Source: JASHVB01 sp963780805
Lineage (GTDB): Bacteria; Pseudomonadota; Alphaproteobacteria; Acetobacterales; Acetobacteraceae
Length of the DNA stretch: 64,000 nt
Reading direction: 5' to 3'
Assembly: GCA_963780805.1 (NCBI GenBank)
Contig: CAWADP010000025.1
Span: 248,001-312,000 of the forward strand
Of the stretch, positions 1 to 8,463 are shown in pieces. The notes under the pieces were generated by a model. That model searched no databases. It saw nothing but the letters and a program-made list of their open reading frames with translations, and was not told the DNA's origin. Each line of letters begins with the position of its first letter. Within the stretch, counting starts at the first letter, position 1. The translations under genes were made by a program, and so were the position numbers.

Positions 1-1130
1 GGCGCCTGCGCTCCGACCCTCAGCACCGCCGATGCCGGCAAGGTCCGTCTCGGCGCCTGCGCTCCGACCCTCGCACCGCCGACGCCGGCAAGGTCCGTCT
101 CGGCGCCTGCGCTCCGACCCTCAGCACCGCCGATGCCGGCAAGGTCCGCCTCGGCGCCTGCGCACCGACCCTCGCCACCGCCGACGCCGGCAAGGTCCGT
201 CTCGGCGCCTGCGCTCCGACCCTCAGCACCGCCGACGCCGGCAAGGTCCGTCTCGGCGCCTGCGCACCGACCCTCGCCACCGCCGATGCCGGCAAGGTCC
301 GCATCGGCGCCTGCGCTCCGACCCTCGCCACCGCCGACGCCGGCAAGGTCCGTCTCGGCGCCTGCGCTCCGACCCTCAGCACCGCCGACGCCGGCAAGGT
401 CCGCCTCGGCGCCTGCGCACCGACCCTCAGCACCGCCGACGCCGGCAAGGTCCGTCTCGGCGCCTGCGCTCCGACCCTCGCACCGCCGACGCCGGCAAGG
501 TCCGCCTCGGCGCCTGCGCACCGACCCTCAGCACCGCCGACGCCGGCAAGGTCCGCCTCGGCGCCTGCGCCCCGACCCTCGCCACCGCCGACGCCGGCAA
601 GGTCCGTCTCGGCGCCTGCGCTCCGACCCTCGCACCGCCGACGCCGGCAAGGTCCGTCTCGGCGCCTGCGCCCCGACCCTCAGCACCGCCGACGCCGGCA
701 AGGTCCGTCTCGGCGCCTGCGCGCCGACCCTCGCCACCGCCGACGCCGGCAAGGTCCGTCTCGGCGCCTGCGCACCGACCCTCAGCACCGCCGATGCCGG
801 CAAGGTCCGCCTTGGCGCCTGCGCACCGACCCTCGCCACCGCCGACGCCGGCAAGGTCCGTCTCGGCGCCTGCGCTCCGACCCTCAGCACCGCCGATGCC
901 GGCAAGGTCCGTCTCGGCGCCTGCGCTCCGACCCTGAGCACCGCCGACGCCGGCAAGGTCCGCCTCGGCGCCTGCGCGCCGACCCTCGCCACCGCCGACG
1001 CCGGCAAGGTCCGTCTCGGCGCCTGCGCTCCGACCCTCAGCACCGCCGACGCCGGCAAGGTCCGTCTCGGCGCCTGCGCACCGACCCTCAGCACCGCAGA
1101 TGCCGGCAAGGTCCGCCTCGGCGCCTGCGC
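1..1130. repeat. 51-bp tandem array (22 units seen)
   Basis: The core GCCGGCAAGGTCCG recurs at 34, 84, 135, 186, 237, 288, 339, 390, 441, 491, 542, 593, 643, 694, 745, 796, 847, 898, 949, 1000, 1051 and 1102. Spacing is 51 bp except for three 50-bp units (34-84, 441-491, 593-643), each carrying CTCGCACCG where the others have CTCAGCACCG or CTCGCCACCG. Because the array starts at base 1, 22 is a minimum. The identical short variants suggest that units are copied within the array. Confidence 0.95.
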
Positions 1131-1155
1131 TCCCGCGCTGGCAACTCGTCGCTGA
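1..1155 (+). CDS. Tandem-repeat ORF, 5' end outside window (hypothetical)
   Basis: Frame 1 is open from base 1 to TGA at 1153-1155 (384 codons, no start in the window). It consists almost wholly of a 17-residue repeat; the main register reads ADAGKVRLGACAPTLST. Three units are 50 bp instead of 51, so the fixed frame reads register I (1 to about 72), register II (PARSVSAPALRPSAPPT type, to about 476), register III (RRRQGPSRRLRSDPQHR type, to about 627), and register I again to the stop. Differences between units fall almost only at third codon positions of register I (GAC/GAT, CGT/CGC, GCT/GCA/GCC/GCG), which suggests a coding origin. One antisense frame shares those third positions, so strand is not fully settled. 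I do not recognise a family; this may be a non-coding minisatellite. Confidence 0.35.
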   Translation, partial: GACAPTLSTADAGKVRLGACAPTLAPPTPARSVSAPALRPSAPPMPARSASAPAHRPSPPPTPARSVSAPALRPSAPPTPARSVSAPAHRPSPPPMPARSASAPALRPSPPPTPARSVSAPALRPSAPPTPARSASAPAHRPSAPPTPARSVSAPALRPSHRRRRQGPPRRLRTDPQHRRRRQGPPRRLRPDPRHRRRRQGPSRRLRSDPRTADAGKVRLGACAPTLSTADAGKVRLGACAPTLATADAGKVRLGACAPTLSTADAGKVRLGACAPTLATADAGKVRLGACAPTLSTADAGKVRLGACAPTLSTADAGKVRLGACAPTLATADAGKVRLGACAPTLSTADAGKVRLGACAPTLSTADAGKVRLGACAPALATRR

Positions 1156-1263
1156 ATTCGAAAGCGCTCCACCCGTCTACCCGACTCTGCTAGGATGGCG
1201 CGCCGGGCAGGCCTACCTGCCCGGCGTTCGCTGTTGCGCAAATTCAGCCGAGGAAAGTCAGCC

Positions 1264-2073
1264 GTGTCCGCCCCCGTCGCCACCGCTTCCGAGAGCCAAC
1301 AAGCCGCGCCGCGCCAGTCGCCGTTGGTCGTATTTCATCGGCTGATACCCTCTGGCCGCCTGCCGCAGCGTGCCGACCGATCCGGAGCAGGATCGTTGCC
1401 CACGCGAGCGTTCCGCTATTGCGAACCTTCCACCAGCGCCTCTGGGTTTGGCTATTACATCTTCCCACCCATCAACTTCAGCCTGCAATGGGACGGACAC
1501 GACATCATCTGGAAATTCGATGGTGCGCCCGACTGGATGCCGCTCACTTCCGCGCAGTTCCCCGGCTTCCGCGACGTGTTCGATTCCGTCGCTCCGGCGG
1601 AGATCAAGGAGTACAGCCCACCTTTCCTCGTCTCGCTGCAGGAGTCCGGTCTGGTGCAACTGTGGACCGGCATCGTCGCGCGCACCGCCCCAGGCTGGAG
1701 CCTGCTGGTGCGGGCGCCGGCCAACGTTCCCCGCCGCGGTGGTTACGAGCCGTTCGAGGGAATCATCGAGACCGATCGCTGGTTCGGCCCCCTGCTGACC
1801 AACATCCGCCTGACCAAAACCGATGTGCCGATCAATTTCCATGCGGACTTTCCCTTGCTGCAGGTGCAGCCGCTGCCGCGCCAGGCATACGAGGACGCCA
1901 CGCTGAACAACTACGAACTGGTGCCGCAGTTGACGCAGCTTACGCCCGAGGATTGGGACGACTACTACGACACCGTGGTCCGGCCGCATGTGCAGGAGGT
2001 CCGGCCGCGGGGTCAGTACGCGTCGGCAGCGCGCAAGCGCCGCGCGAGCGAAGGGGCTAAGCCAAGCGACTGA
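1264..2073 (+). CDS. DUF6065-like uncharacterised protein
   Basis: A 269-residue soluble protein with no signal peptide or membrane segment. It is rich in aromatic and proline motifs (FRYCEP, GYYIFPPINFSLQWDG, TGIVARTAPGWSLLVR, ETDRWFGPLLTNIRLT) that look like the uncharacterised DUF6065 family from memory; no function is known. The frame is open from 1195, but GTG at 1264 is preferred because GAGGAAAG lies just upstream at 1251-1258 and the conserved part starts about 20 residues later (VVFHRLIP). It follows the repeat array by about 110 bp and converges on the regulator gene that ends at 2110. The family call is moderately sure; that it is a real gene is very likely. Confidence 0.7.
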   Translation: MSAPVATASESQQAAPRQSPLVVFHRLIPSGRLPQRADRSGAGSLPTRAFRYCEPSTSASGFGYYIFPPINFSLQWDGHDIIWKFDGAPDWMPLTSAQFPGFRDVFDSVAPAEIKEYSPPFLVSLQESGLVQLWTGIVARTAPGWSLLVRAPANVPRRGGYEPFEGIIETDRWFGPLLTNIRLTKTDVPINFHADFPLLQVQPLPRQAYEDATLNNYELVPQLTQLTPEDWDDYYDTVVRPHVQEVRPRGQYASAARKRRASEGAKPSD

Positions 2074-2109
2074 CCCAGCGATTGCCACACGGCCTCAGTG
2101 GTTGCCGGA

Positions 2110-4266
2110 TCATGATACTATCCGTGCGTCCGCACCGACCGGTATCATGGCATCGGCATCGCGTTCCGAAATTCCGGCCAGCCGCAGCCCCTGTGCGATC
2201 AGCTCGCGATCGGTCTCGCGCTCCAGCGGCGATGTCGCGAGAAAGCGTTCGATGGTGAAGTCCGGCTCCAGCGCGAGCAGCCGGCCGCGAACCACCACCG
2301 CCTCCTGCAGCCGGCCGGTATGGCCAAGCGCCGCGAGGTAGAGCCGATGGCTTGCGGAGAAGGACGGGTTCATCTCGCTGACGGCGCGACCGGCGACCAC
2401 TGCCAATTCGAAGTCGCGCCGTAGCAGGTGGATGTAGATGAAGAAGGTGTCGTAGAAGAAGGCGTGCGGGTCGAACGGCGACAGCTTCTTGTAACGGTTG
2501 TTGCGACGTTCGGCTTCATCCGGGTCGCCCAGGTAGGCGTAGGCGCAGGCCGACAGCGCCCAGGCCATCGACAGATTGGGATTGAGCGACAAAGCGCGTT
2601 CGTGCAGGGTGATCGCCTCGCGCAGCCGGCGATGCAGATAGGCCCGCACGTGTCCGGCGATGGTCATTGCCCTCGCATCGAACGGATCGAGAACGATGGC
2701 ACGTTCCGCGAGTTGGCCGGCGCGCTCCATGACCGTGCGCGGCTCCTCCGCCCAGGTCTGGCCCACCAGGAACGCGTTCCAATAGGCGTACCAGGCATGG
2801 GCGGAGGCGTAATCCGGCTCAAGCTCGATCGCCCGGGCGAGATAGTCGCCGGCCAGTATGAATTGTGCCCGCTCCAGGCGGCCAATCAGAGGAATGGCGC
2901 GCAGCACGAGGTCATAGGCCGTGGCGTCGACGGGTGGCCGCGAGGCACTGCGGCGCGCCTCGATCAGCAGGATCTCCGGATCGATCTGCGCCACCACTTC
3001 CGCGGCGATCTCGTCCTGCAACGTCAGCAGGTCGTTGGTCTGGCGGTCGAAGCGGCGCGCCCAGACGACCTGGTTGCCGGCCCGCAGGTCCAACAGGCGG
3101 ACCGTGATGCGCAACCGGTTGCGCGAGCGCTGGATCGAGCCGTCAACCAGGAAGTCGATGCCGAACGTGCGGCGGATCGCATGCTCGTCGCGTGTCTCGG
3201 TAGCGAAACGGGCCAGCGAACTGGAGGCGACAACGAACATCCAGCGGAACCGCGAAAGCGCGGTGGTGATTTCCTCGGCCAGTCCGGGGGCGAGATGCGC
3301 TTCCTCGTCGGTGCCGCCGGGGAACTGGAACGGCATCACGCCGACATGCGCACCGCCACGGGACGCCCGGTTATCGGCCCGCGGTTCCAGCACCGGCACT
3401 GGCTCGTCGTCCGCCAGATCGTCCTCGAGCAGCGTCGGGGGCGGCGCGGCGTTGGAGGGTGGGTGATGCGGCGCGGCGCGGACCGGCACGCGGCTGCCGT
3501 AGGGACCGCGGATTTCTGCCAGCAGCCGCTGGGTTTCCTGTGACGGCGCGGCGTCCAGCAGGTCCGCCAGCACGGCGCGGCATCGGTCATAGGCCTGGAT
3601 CGCCATGCCGCGCTCGCCGCGGGCGACATGCGCCCGCATCAGCGCGCGCCACGCGCCCTCATGTGCCCGGTCGATCTGCAGCAGGCGTTGCGCCGCCGGA
3701 ATGGCCGCCTCGGGTTCGCTCGATTCGCGCAGCAGCGCCTCGGCGACGTTGCGGGCACGGTCACGCAGGCGCTCGCGCTCGGTGGTCAGCCAGGCGTCGA
3801 AGGTCGGATCGATACCGTCCAGGTCCTCCAGCAGGTCGCCGTCGAGCAGCGACAGGGAGGCAGGCTGGTCGGTGGTGGCCCGCATGACTTCGTCCACGTC
3901 CACCCAGACGGCGCCGGGTTTCAGCGACAGGTGGTCGCGCGTGACCTGCATGATCTCGCCGCCTGCCGGCGTGAGCGTCTCCAGCAGCCGGTGAATTTCC
4001 TGCCGCAGCGAAGCCCGCGCCTGCTCCTCCGGCCGGCGGCTCCAGAGCAGTTCCGCGAGACGGCCGCGCAAAGCGGGCCGCGGGGTGGACAGTGCCACTA
4101 CGGCCAGCAAGGCGCGCGTCTTGCGTCCGGCCGGCAGGACGTTTTCGCTGGTGATCGTCCAGGCTTCCATCTGTCCGATCAGACGCAGGCGCAGCACCAC
4201 CTGCCCCGATGGACCGGACTGCAAGGCAGCGCCAGGGAGCCTTGTTGTCGTGCCTGCCATCATCGC
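2110..4266 (-). CDS. SARP/BTAD-type transcriptional regulator with TolB-like and TPR domains
   Basis: About 718 residues. The N-terminal 100 or so fit a winged-helix DNA-binding domain of the OmpR/SARP type (LRLIGQMEAWTI, GRKTRALLAVVALS, LAELLWSRRPEEQARASLRQ). A helical bacterial transcriptional activator domain follows to about residue 250 (LQIDRAHEGAWRALMRAHVA). After an acidic/proline linker comes a TolB/CadC-like segment (GVMPFQFPGG, FGIDFLVDGSIQRS, VWARRFDRQTNDLLTLQDEI), and the C-terminal half is TPR repeats (LARAIELEPDYASAHAWYAY, RALSLNPNLSMAWALSACAY). The frame is open to a TTG at 4314; ATG at 4266 or 4263 is more plausible. It probably activates genes in response to a signal sensed by the C-terminal half. 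The target is unknown and it has no partner kinase nearby. Confidence 0.75.
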   Translation of the reverse strand, partial: AMMAGTTTRLPGAALQSGPSGQVVLRLRLIGQMEAWTITSENVLPAGRKTRALLAVVALSTPRPALRGRLAELLWSRRPEEQARASLRQEIHRLLETLTPAGGEIMQVTRDHLSLKPGAVWVDVDEVMRATTDQPASLSLLDGDLLEDLDGIDPTFDAWLTTERERLRDRARNVAEALLRESSEPEAAIPAAQRLLQIDRAHEGAWRALMRAHVARGERGMAIQAYDRCRAVLADLLDAAPSQETQRLLAEIRGPYGSRVPVRAAPHHPPSNAAPPPTLLEDDLADDEPVPVLEPRADNRASRGGAHVGVMPFQFPGGTDEEAHLAPGLAEEITTALSRFRWMFVVASSSLARFATETRDEHAIRRTFGIDFLVDGSIQRSRNRLRITVRLLDLRAGNQVVWARRFDRQTNDLLTLQDEIAAEVVAQIDPEILLIEARRSASRPPVDATAYDLVLRAIPLIGRLERAQFILAGDYLARAIELEPDYASAHAWYAYWNAFLVGQTWAEEPRTVMERAGQLAERAIVLDPFDARAMTIAGHVRAYLHRRLREAITLHERALSLNPNLSMAWALSACAYAYLGDPDEAERRNNRYKKLSPFDPHAFFYDTFFIYIHLLRRDFELAVVAGRAVSEMNPSFSASHRLYLAALGHTGRLQEAVVVRGRLLALEPDFTIERFLATSPLERETDRELIAQGLRLAGISERDADAMIPVGADARIVS

Positions 4267-4330
4267 ATCATCAACACCGTCTCGCTTGTATCGCAAATTG
4301 GATAAGCACGCCAAGGCTTATGTTAACCTT

Positions 4331-5716
4331 TCATATCGCCGCTTCGCCGAAAATTTTACGCACATCGCTGGCCCACGGCCCTTCGTAGCGGGCCAGCCAG
4401 TGCTCGGCCTGGGTCGGTGCACCGTCCGCAATCGCCTGCAAAGGCGCGAGAAAGACAGATTCATCCCAACCTTTGGGATCGCGGCGGGCGCGGGAACGCA
4501 GGCCGTCCACGGCGATGGCCACCACGTCGCGGGCAAGGTCGCGCAGGTCGCCGCCTCGAAAAGGCACTTTCGCGGCGAGGCCCTGGCGGGGAACCGATGG
4601 ACGCATTGTCACCGCATCTTTCCAGCCGGCACCGCGTAGCAGCGAGTCGGCGGCGGCCAGGGCCGAGTCGTCGTACAGCAAGCCGACCCACAACGCCGAC
4701 TGCGCCAGCATCATATCGGGCCGTCCGGCGTCGGCCCCGCGCATCTCCAGGAACTGCTTCAGGCGGACGTCGGTGAACACGGTGGTCATGTGGTCCGCGA
4801 AATCGCCGACCGTGGCCTGGGTGCCCGCGAGGGCGGGCAGGCGGCCGTCCATGAAGTCGCGGAAGCGGCTGCCGGCGACGTCGACGTAGGTGCCGTCGCG
4901 ATAGACGAAGTACATCGGCACCTGGTCCACCAGCCACTCGGCGTAGCGCTCGAAGCCGAAGCCGTCCTCGAACATCACCGCCGGGATGCCGGAGCGGTCG
5001 TTGTCGGTATCGGTCCAGACCTGGGCGCGATAGGACAGGAAGCCGTTCGGGCGGCCCTCGGTGAAGGGTGAGTTGGCGAACAATGCGGTGGCCAGGGGCT
5101 GCAGCAGCAGCGCAACGCGCAGCTTGCGCACCATGTCGGCTTCGGAGGCGTAGTCCAGGTTCACCTGCACGGTACAGGTACGCGTCATCATGTCCAGGCC
5201 GAGGCTGCCTACCTTCTCCATGTAGCGGCGCATGATGGCGTAGCGGCCTTTCGGCATCCATGGCATGTCGGTGCGCCTGGCGAGCGGATGGAACCCGAGC
5301 GGCGCGAAGCCCATCCGCAGATCCCGGGACACGGCGCGCACCTGGTCGAAATGCGCGTCCATCTCGGCCTTGACCTCGTGCAGCGTCTCCAGCGGCGCGC
5401 CGGACAGCTCGAGCTGCCCGGCCGGTTCCAGCGACACCGCCGCACCGCCCTGCTTCAGGCCGATGGTGTTGCCGTGGTCGGCGATGGGGGTGCCGCCGTA
5501 GCGCAGCATTCCGGTCAGCAGGTCGCGGATCGCGCCCGGCTGGTTGCCGCCCGGCAGATAGGGGGGCGGTGCCAGGTCATCCTTGCGGAAGCCGAACTTC
5601 TCATGCTCGGTGCCGATCCGCCAGGCGCCGCGTGGCTTGCAGCCCGCCGCGATATGATCAGCAAGCTGGCGGATGGAAGTGATCGGAGTCGCGTCACTCT
5701 CTCCGGGATTGGACAT
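4331..5716 (-). CDS. gshA: Glutamate--cysteine ligase
   Basis: 461 residues, the usual size of the alphaproteobacterial/plant-type enzyme (GCS2 family) that joins glutamate and cysteine by a gamma-peptide bond in the first step of glutathione synthesis. Recognisable segments are GTEHEKFGF near residue 40, the substrate-site stretches GGAAVSLEPAGQLELSGAPL and GFAPLGFHPLARR, MPKGRYAIMRRYM, and DMMTRTCTVQVNLDY. It is cytosolic and ATP-dependent. It lies 39 bp upstream of rsmE in transcript order (rsmE starts at 6466, gshA at 5716), so the two are probably co-transcribed. gshB is not in this window. Confidence 0.93.
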   Translation of the reverse strand: MSNPGESDATPITSIRQLADHIAAGCKPRGAWRIGTEHEKFGFRKDDLAPPPYLPGGNQPGAIRDLLTGMLRYGGTPIADHGNTIGLKQGGAAVSLEPAGQLELSGAPLETLHEVKAEMDAHFDQVRAVSRDLRMGFAPLGFHPLARRTDMPWMPKGRYAIMRRYMEKVGSLGLDMMTRTCTVQVNLDYASEADMVRKLRVALLLQPLATALFANSPFTEGRPNGFLSYRAQVWTDTDNDRSGIPAVMFEDGFGFERYAEWLVDQVPMYFVYRDGTYVDVAGSRFRDFMDGRLPALAGTQATVGDFADHMTTVFTDVRLKQFLEMRGADAGRPDMMLAQSALWVGLLYDDSALAAADSLLRGAGWKDAVTMRPSVPRQGLAAKVPFRGGDLRDLARDVVAIAVDGLRSRARRDPKGWDESVFLAPLQAIADGAPTQAEHWLARYEGPWASDVRKIFGEAAI

Positions 5717-5755
5717 GCGGCTTCCCAGGACGTGTCGGGTTTCAGGACCAGTGTT

Positions 5756-6466
5756 CTAGCCGCAGAGAGGAGCCTGCAACAGGGCCAGCCCGGCGACGCA
5801 AGCCGTTTCCGCCCGCAAGATGCGAGGGCCGAGGCTTACGGGTGTAACAAAGGGATGCCGGGGCATCGCTTCAAGCTCGCTCGGAGCAAAGCCACCTTCC
5901 GGGCCGATCAGCAGGGCGGCGGGAGTGGTCGTTGCGCGCAGCGGGACGGCATCGATGGCGCGTTCCGTGGCGGCGAAGAGCGGGCGACCGAGAGGCCAGC
6001 CGGCAAGCAGATCGGACAGGCGGCGCGGGGGGCGGATCAGCGGGACGGTGAGGCGCTCGCATTGTTCGGCGGCCTCGGTGGCGATGGCGATCAGGCGGTC
6101 AGGATTGGTACGGGCGGCGTTGGTGCGTTCGGTGAGGACGGGATGCAGCGCCGACACGCCGAGCTCGGTGGCTTTCTGCACCACGAGGTCGGTGGCGTCG
6201 CGCTTCAATAATGCGAACACGAGCCACAGGTCGGGCTCGGGCTGCTGCGGGCGGCGTTGGGTCTCGACGGTCAGGCAGAGCCGGTCGCGGAGCAGGGCGG
6301 CGATGTGCGCCTGCCACTCGCCGTCGCGGCCGTTGAACAGGTGGACGGGGGCACCCGGCTGGCAGCGCAGCACCGTGCCGAGGTAGTGGGCCTGCGACGT
6401 TGTGCCGGCGATGGTCGCGCCGGGGGTGAGGTCGGCCGGGACATAGAGGCGCGGGATGGTGGGCAT
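5756..6466 (-). CDS. rsmE: 16S rRNA m3U1498 methyltransferase RsmE
   Basis: 236 residues. RsmE methylates N3 of U1498 in 16S rRNA using S-adenosylmethionine. The N-terminal PUA-like part (PTIPRLYVPADL, HYLGTVLRCQPG, VHLFNGRDGEW) is followed by the SPOUT/trefoil-knot methyltransferase core (VFALLKRDATDLVVQKATEL, TERTNAARTNPDRLIAIATE, AEQCERLTVPLI) and the SAM-binding loop LLIGPEGGFAPSELE. The frame is open to 6604, but the family start is ATG at 6466 (MPTIPRLYV); the upstream 46 codons are not RsmE-like. The gene precedes gshA on the same strand. Confidence 0.92.
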   Translation of the reverse strand: MPTIPRLYVPADLTPGATIAGTTSQAHYLGTVLRCQPGAPVHLFNGRDGEWQAHIAALLRDRLCLTVETQRRPQQPEPDLWLVFALLKRDATDLVVQKATELGVSALHPVLTERTNAARTNPDRLIAIATEAAEQCERLTVPLIRPPRRLSDLLAGWPLGRPLFAATERAIDAVPLRATTTPAALLIGPEGGFAPSELEAMPRHPFVTPVSLGPRILRAETACVAGLALLQAPLCG

Positions 6467-6539
6467 GCTGCGCGTGGTTCCGAACGTTCCCGGGGTTATC
6501 GCCGCCCGGGGAGCGGTCCAAGGCCGGTGTGATTTGTTC

Positions 6540-6600
6540 TGCTGCAAGCTTTTAACACGGAGGGCGCGGAGGATCACGGAGCGGCACAGCGGTTGACCTG
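6540..6600. repeat. CACGGAG-type direct-repeat patch
   Basis: Between about 6555 and 6580 the motif AACACGGAG - GGCGCGGAG - GATCACGGAG occurs three times at a 9-10 bp period. It resembles the dispersed CACGAAG/CACGGAG patch in many bacterial intergenic regions, and the hairpin at 7944-7998. It lies upstream of rsmE, just beyond the corrected stop of the hypothetical gene ending at 6608. Confidence 0.4.
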
Positions 6601-6607
6601 GCACAAA

Positions 6608-7763
6608 TCAGGATGGCGGGACCGCCGCGCGGTGGTCCCGTTGATGTCTCGCAAGTCGGCGCGCCAGATCACGCGCTTGGTTTAGAGCCTGACCCGGTGG
6701 GCGGGCCGGCGCAGGCGGCGTAGCACAGGCGCCGCGTCGGCGGATTTTGGGGCCCGTGGCGCGAACCGCGGCGGAGAAAAGGTCGGCAGCCGCCGAAGAC
6801 CGTGCGGCTGTGGTGAGACGGCGATCGGCCGCCGTGGCAGGATGTTCTGCTACAAAGTCGGAATGATTGGCGGTGGAAATCCGGTGTCGGCAGGCCCGTG
6901 CCGTCTGGCATGGCAGCCCATGGGGCTATGTCGGAAAATGCGTCGCTGCCGGGCACCGATGCCGCGCGTGCTTCGGTGAGTGCCGGTGGCAATACGAAAG
7001 GCTCGTCCGGCAACGTCGTCGCCGGCGCAGCCGACAAGGCTTCTGGCACTGGCGCCACCGGCATGCGCAGCGCGTCCGGCACTGAGTCCGTTGGCGCGGC
7101 CGGCGTTACATCCGTCGGGGTGGCCGGGGCTGCGTCCGCCAGCGCCTCCGGCGCTGCGTCGGTTGCCGTGGCCGGTGCTGCATCCGTGACAGCCTGCGGC
7201 GACACCGCCGGCGCAGCATTGGGCTCGGCGTGGTCGATCGCGGCGTCAAAACAGCCGCACACTTTGGCGAACAGTGCCTTCGGATCCGCGAAGCCCGAGC
7301 CACTCGCCATCGCATCGGCGATGTGCTGCGCAAACGTGGAAAACAGCAGATCCAGCGTGGCGGGATCGCATTCCTCCATCGGCGTGGTGAGGAACGCGCG
7401 GGCTTCGGGGCTGAGGCCGGCATATACCTCCGGCAAGTAGGTGGCGTCGCCGCGGCCGGCGAGGCCTCGGCGGCGGCGGCGACGGTGCGCGCCCATGAGC
7501 CACATGGCTGACAGGGATTGCGGGAGTGGCGCGGCGGCGGGCGCGCGGCGCGGCCGGCTGGGCGGGACGGAAGCTTCCAGGTTTGGGGTGTCGGGAGCGT
7601 CGCGGGAGGGGATCGGCGTGGCCGGCCGCCGCAGGCCGCCGGCGAGGGTGATGCCGCCGGACACGATCGAGCGCACCGCACCGCCGAGCCGGCGCACAAA
7701 GCGCGCACCAAGCCCTTGGTGGGGCTGGGAGGCGAGGCCGGCGGTGAGCGGTGCTGTTGTCAT
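6608..7763 (-). CDS. Hypothetical Ala/Pro-rich protein (probable frameshift near 6860)
   Basis: Start at ATG 7763 (MTTAPLTAG). As read, the frame ends at 6669 after 364 residues. An Arg-rich N-terminus (GARFVRRLGGAVRSIVSGG, HRRRRRRGLAGRG) is followed by a short folded-looking segment (YAGLSPEARAFLTTPMEECD, TLDLLFSTFAQHIADAMASG) and a long low-complexity tail built on (A/T)DAAPx repeats. The last 60 residues as read change abruptly to Cys/Arg/Ser/His-rich. Removing one base at about 6860 continues an Ala-rich frame (DFVAEHPATAADRRLTTAAR onward) to a TGA at 6608-6610, so the true end is probably 6608. No known family; the segment around residues 110-180 is the only part likely to fold. Confidence 0.5.
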
Positions 7764-8463
7764 GGGCGGAACTTTGTTGTGGGAACGGCGGCTACGTAGC
7801 ACGCGGTTGGCGCCATGTCAAGAAAATAATCCTGTTAGGGGTCGTTTTCTGCAACCAGTGCCTTCCCGGCATCCGTCCCTGGCTCGGGCCTCGCACAGGA
7901 GCGACATTCCCGACGCCGGCAGCGGTCCGCTGCGCCGCGCGATTTCACCACGAAGCCACGAAGCCACGAAGCCGTGCAACCGCTTGGCTTCGTGGTGAAC
8001 ATATGCGGCTCCGGCAGCGCGCCCAATTCCCGTTTCCACCGCGGAATCAGCGACGCGTGGTACCGGGACGTCTGCACCGAAGTTTTGACTGGGTGCGGCC
8101 CCGGTCCCGATTCCAATCCAGGCCGGCGGCAGAATAATTGTGAGCAGCGGCTTGCGGCAGGAAGCGGACGATAGTTCCAGAGTGCAAGTTGCAGGGGCAG
8201 CCGGTGAAATGCGTAGGATTTGACGGACCGCCGCGCTATCTGCCGATACACAGCATATGCCACCCATCCGGAACCGCGTAGAGACCTTTCCTTTTGGTCG
8301 CGCATTGCTTGACCGTCGCAATGCGGATATCGTTGCCTCCTGCCCCCCAAGGGCCTTCGCGCACCAGCCATAGTCGTGACAACATGGAGAGGTGGAGCGC
8401 CGCCCCCGGAACTTCCCGTGTTGGCAGGCGGTCCCGCCCGACCCCCAAATTCGGAGGAAGCCG
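7764..8463. other. 700-bp intergenic region with one hairpin
   Basis: No convincing gene. Frames on the minus strand here are open but have Cys/Arg/Ser-rich, family-less translations. The region holds the inverted repeat at 7944-7998 and, next to the following gene, the ribosome-binding site GGAGGA at 8454-8459. Base composition is less GC-rich towards the right, where the accessory patch begins. Confidence 0.6.
7944..7998. repeat. Perfect 14-bp inverted repeat with 9-bp direct repeats
   Basis: TTCACCACGAAGCC at 7944-7957 is repeated inverted as GGCTTCGTGGTGAA at 7985-7998. The left arm continues with further copies of CCACGAAG at a 9-bp period. The transcript could fold into a strong hairpin with a 27-nt loop. 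There is no T-run, so it looks like a dispersed REP-type element rather than a terminator. Confidence 0.7.

Noticed and set aside
1..1130. CRISPR array
   Set aside because: The units are contiguous near-identical 51-mers with no unique spacers, and no cas genes are present.
528..1283. Minus-strand protein of GAQAPRRTLPASAVLRV repeats
   Set aside because: It shares third positions with the plus-strand register and uses AGA/AGG codons that are uncommon here; the plus strand has better codons and a natural stop. Not fully excluded.
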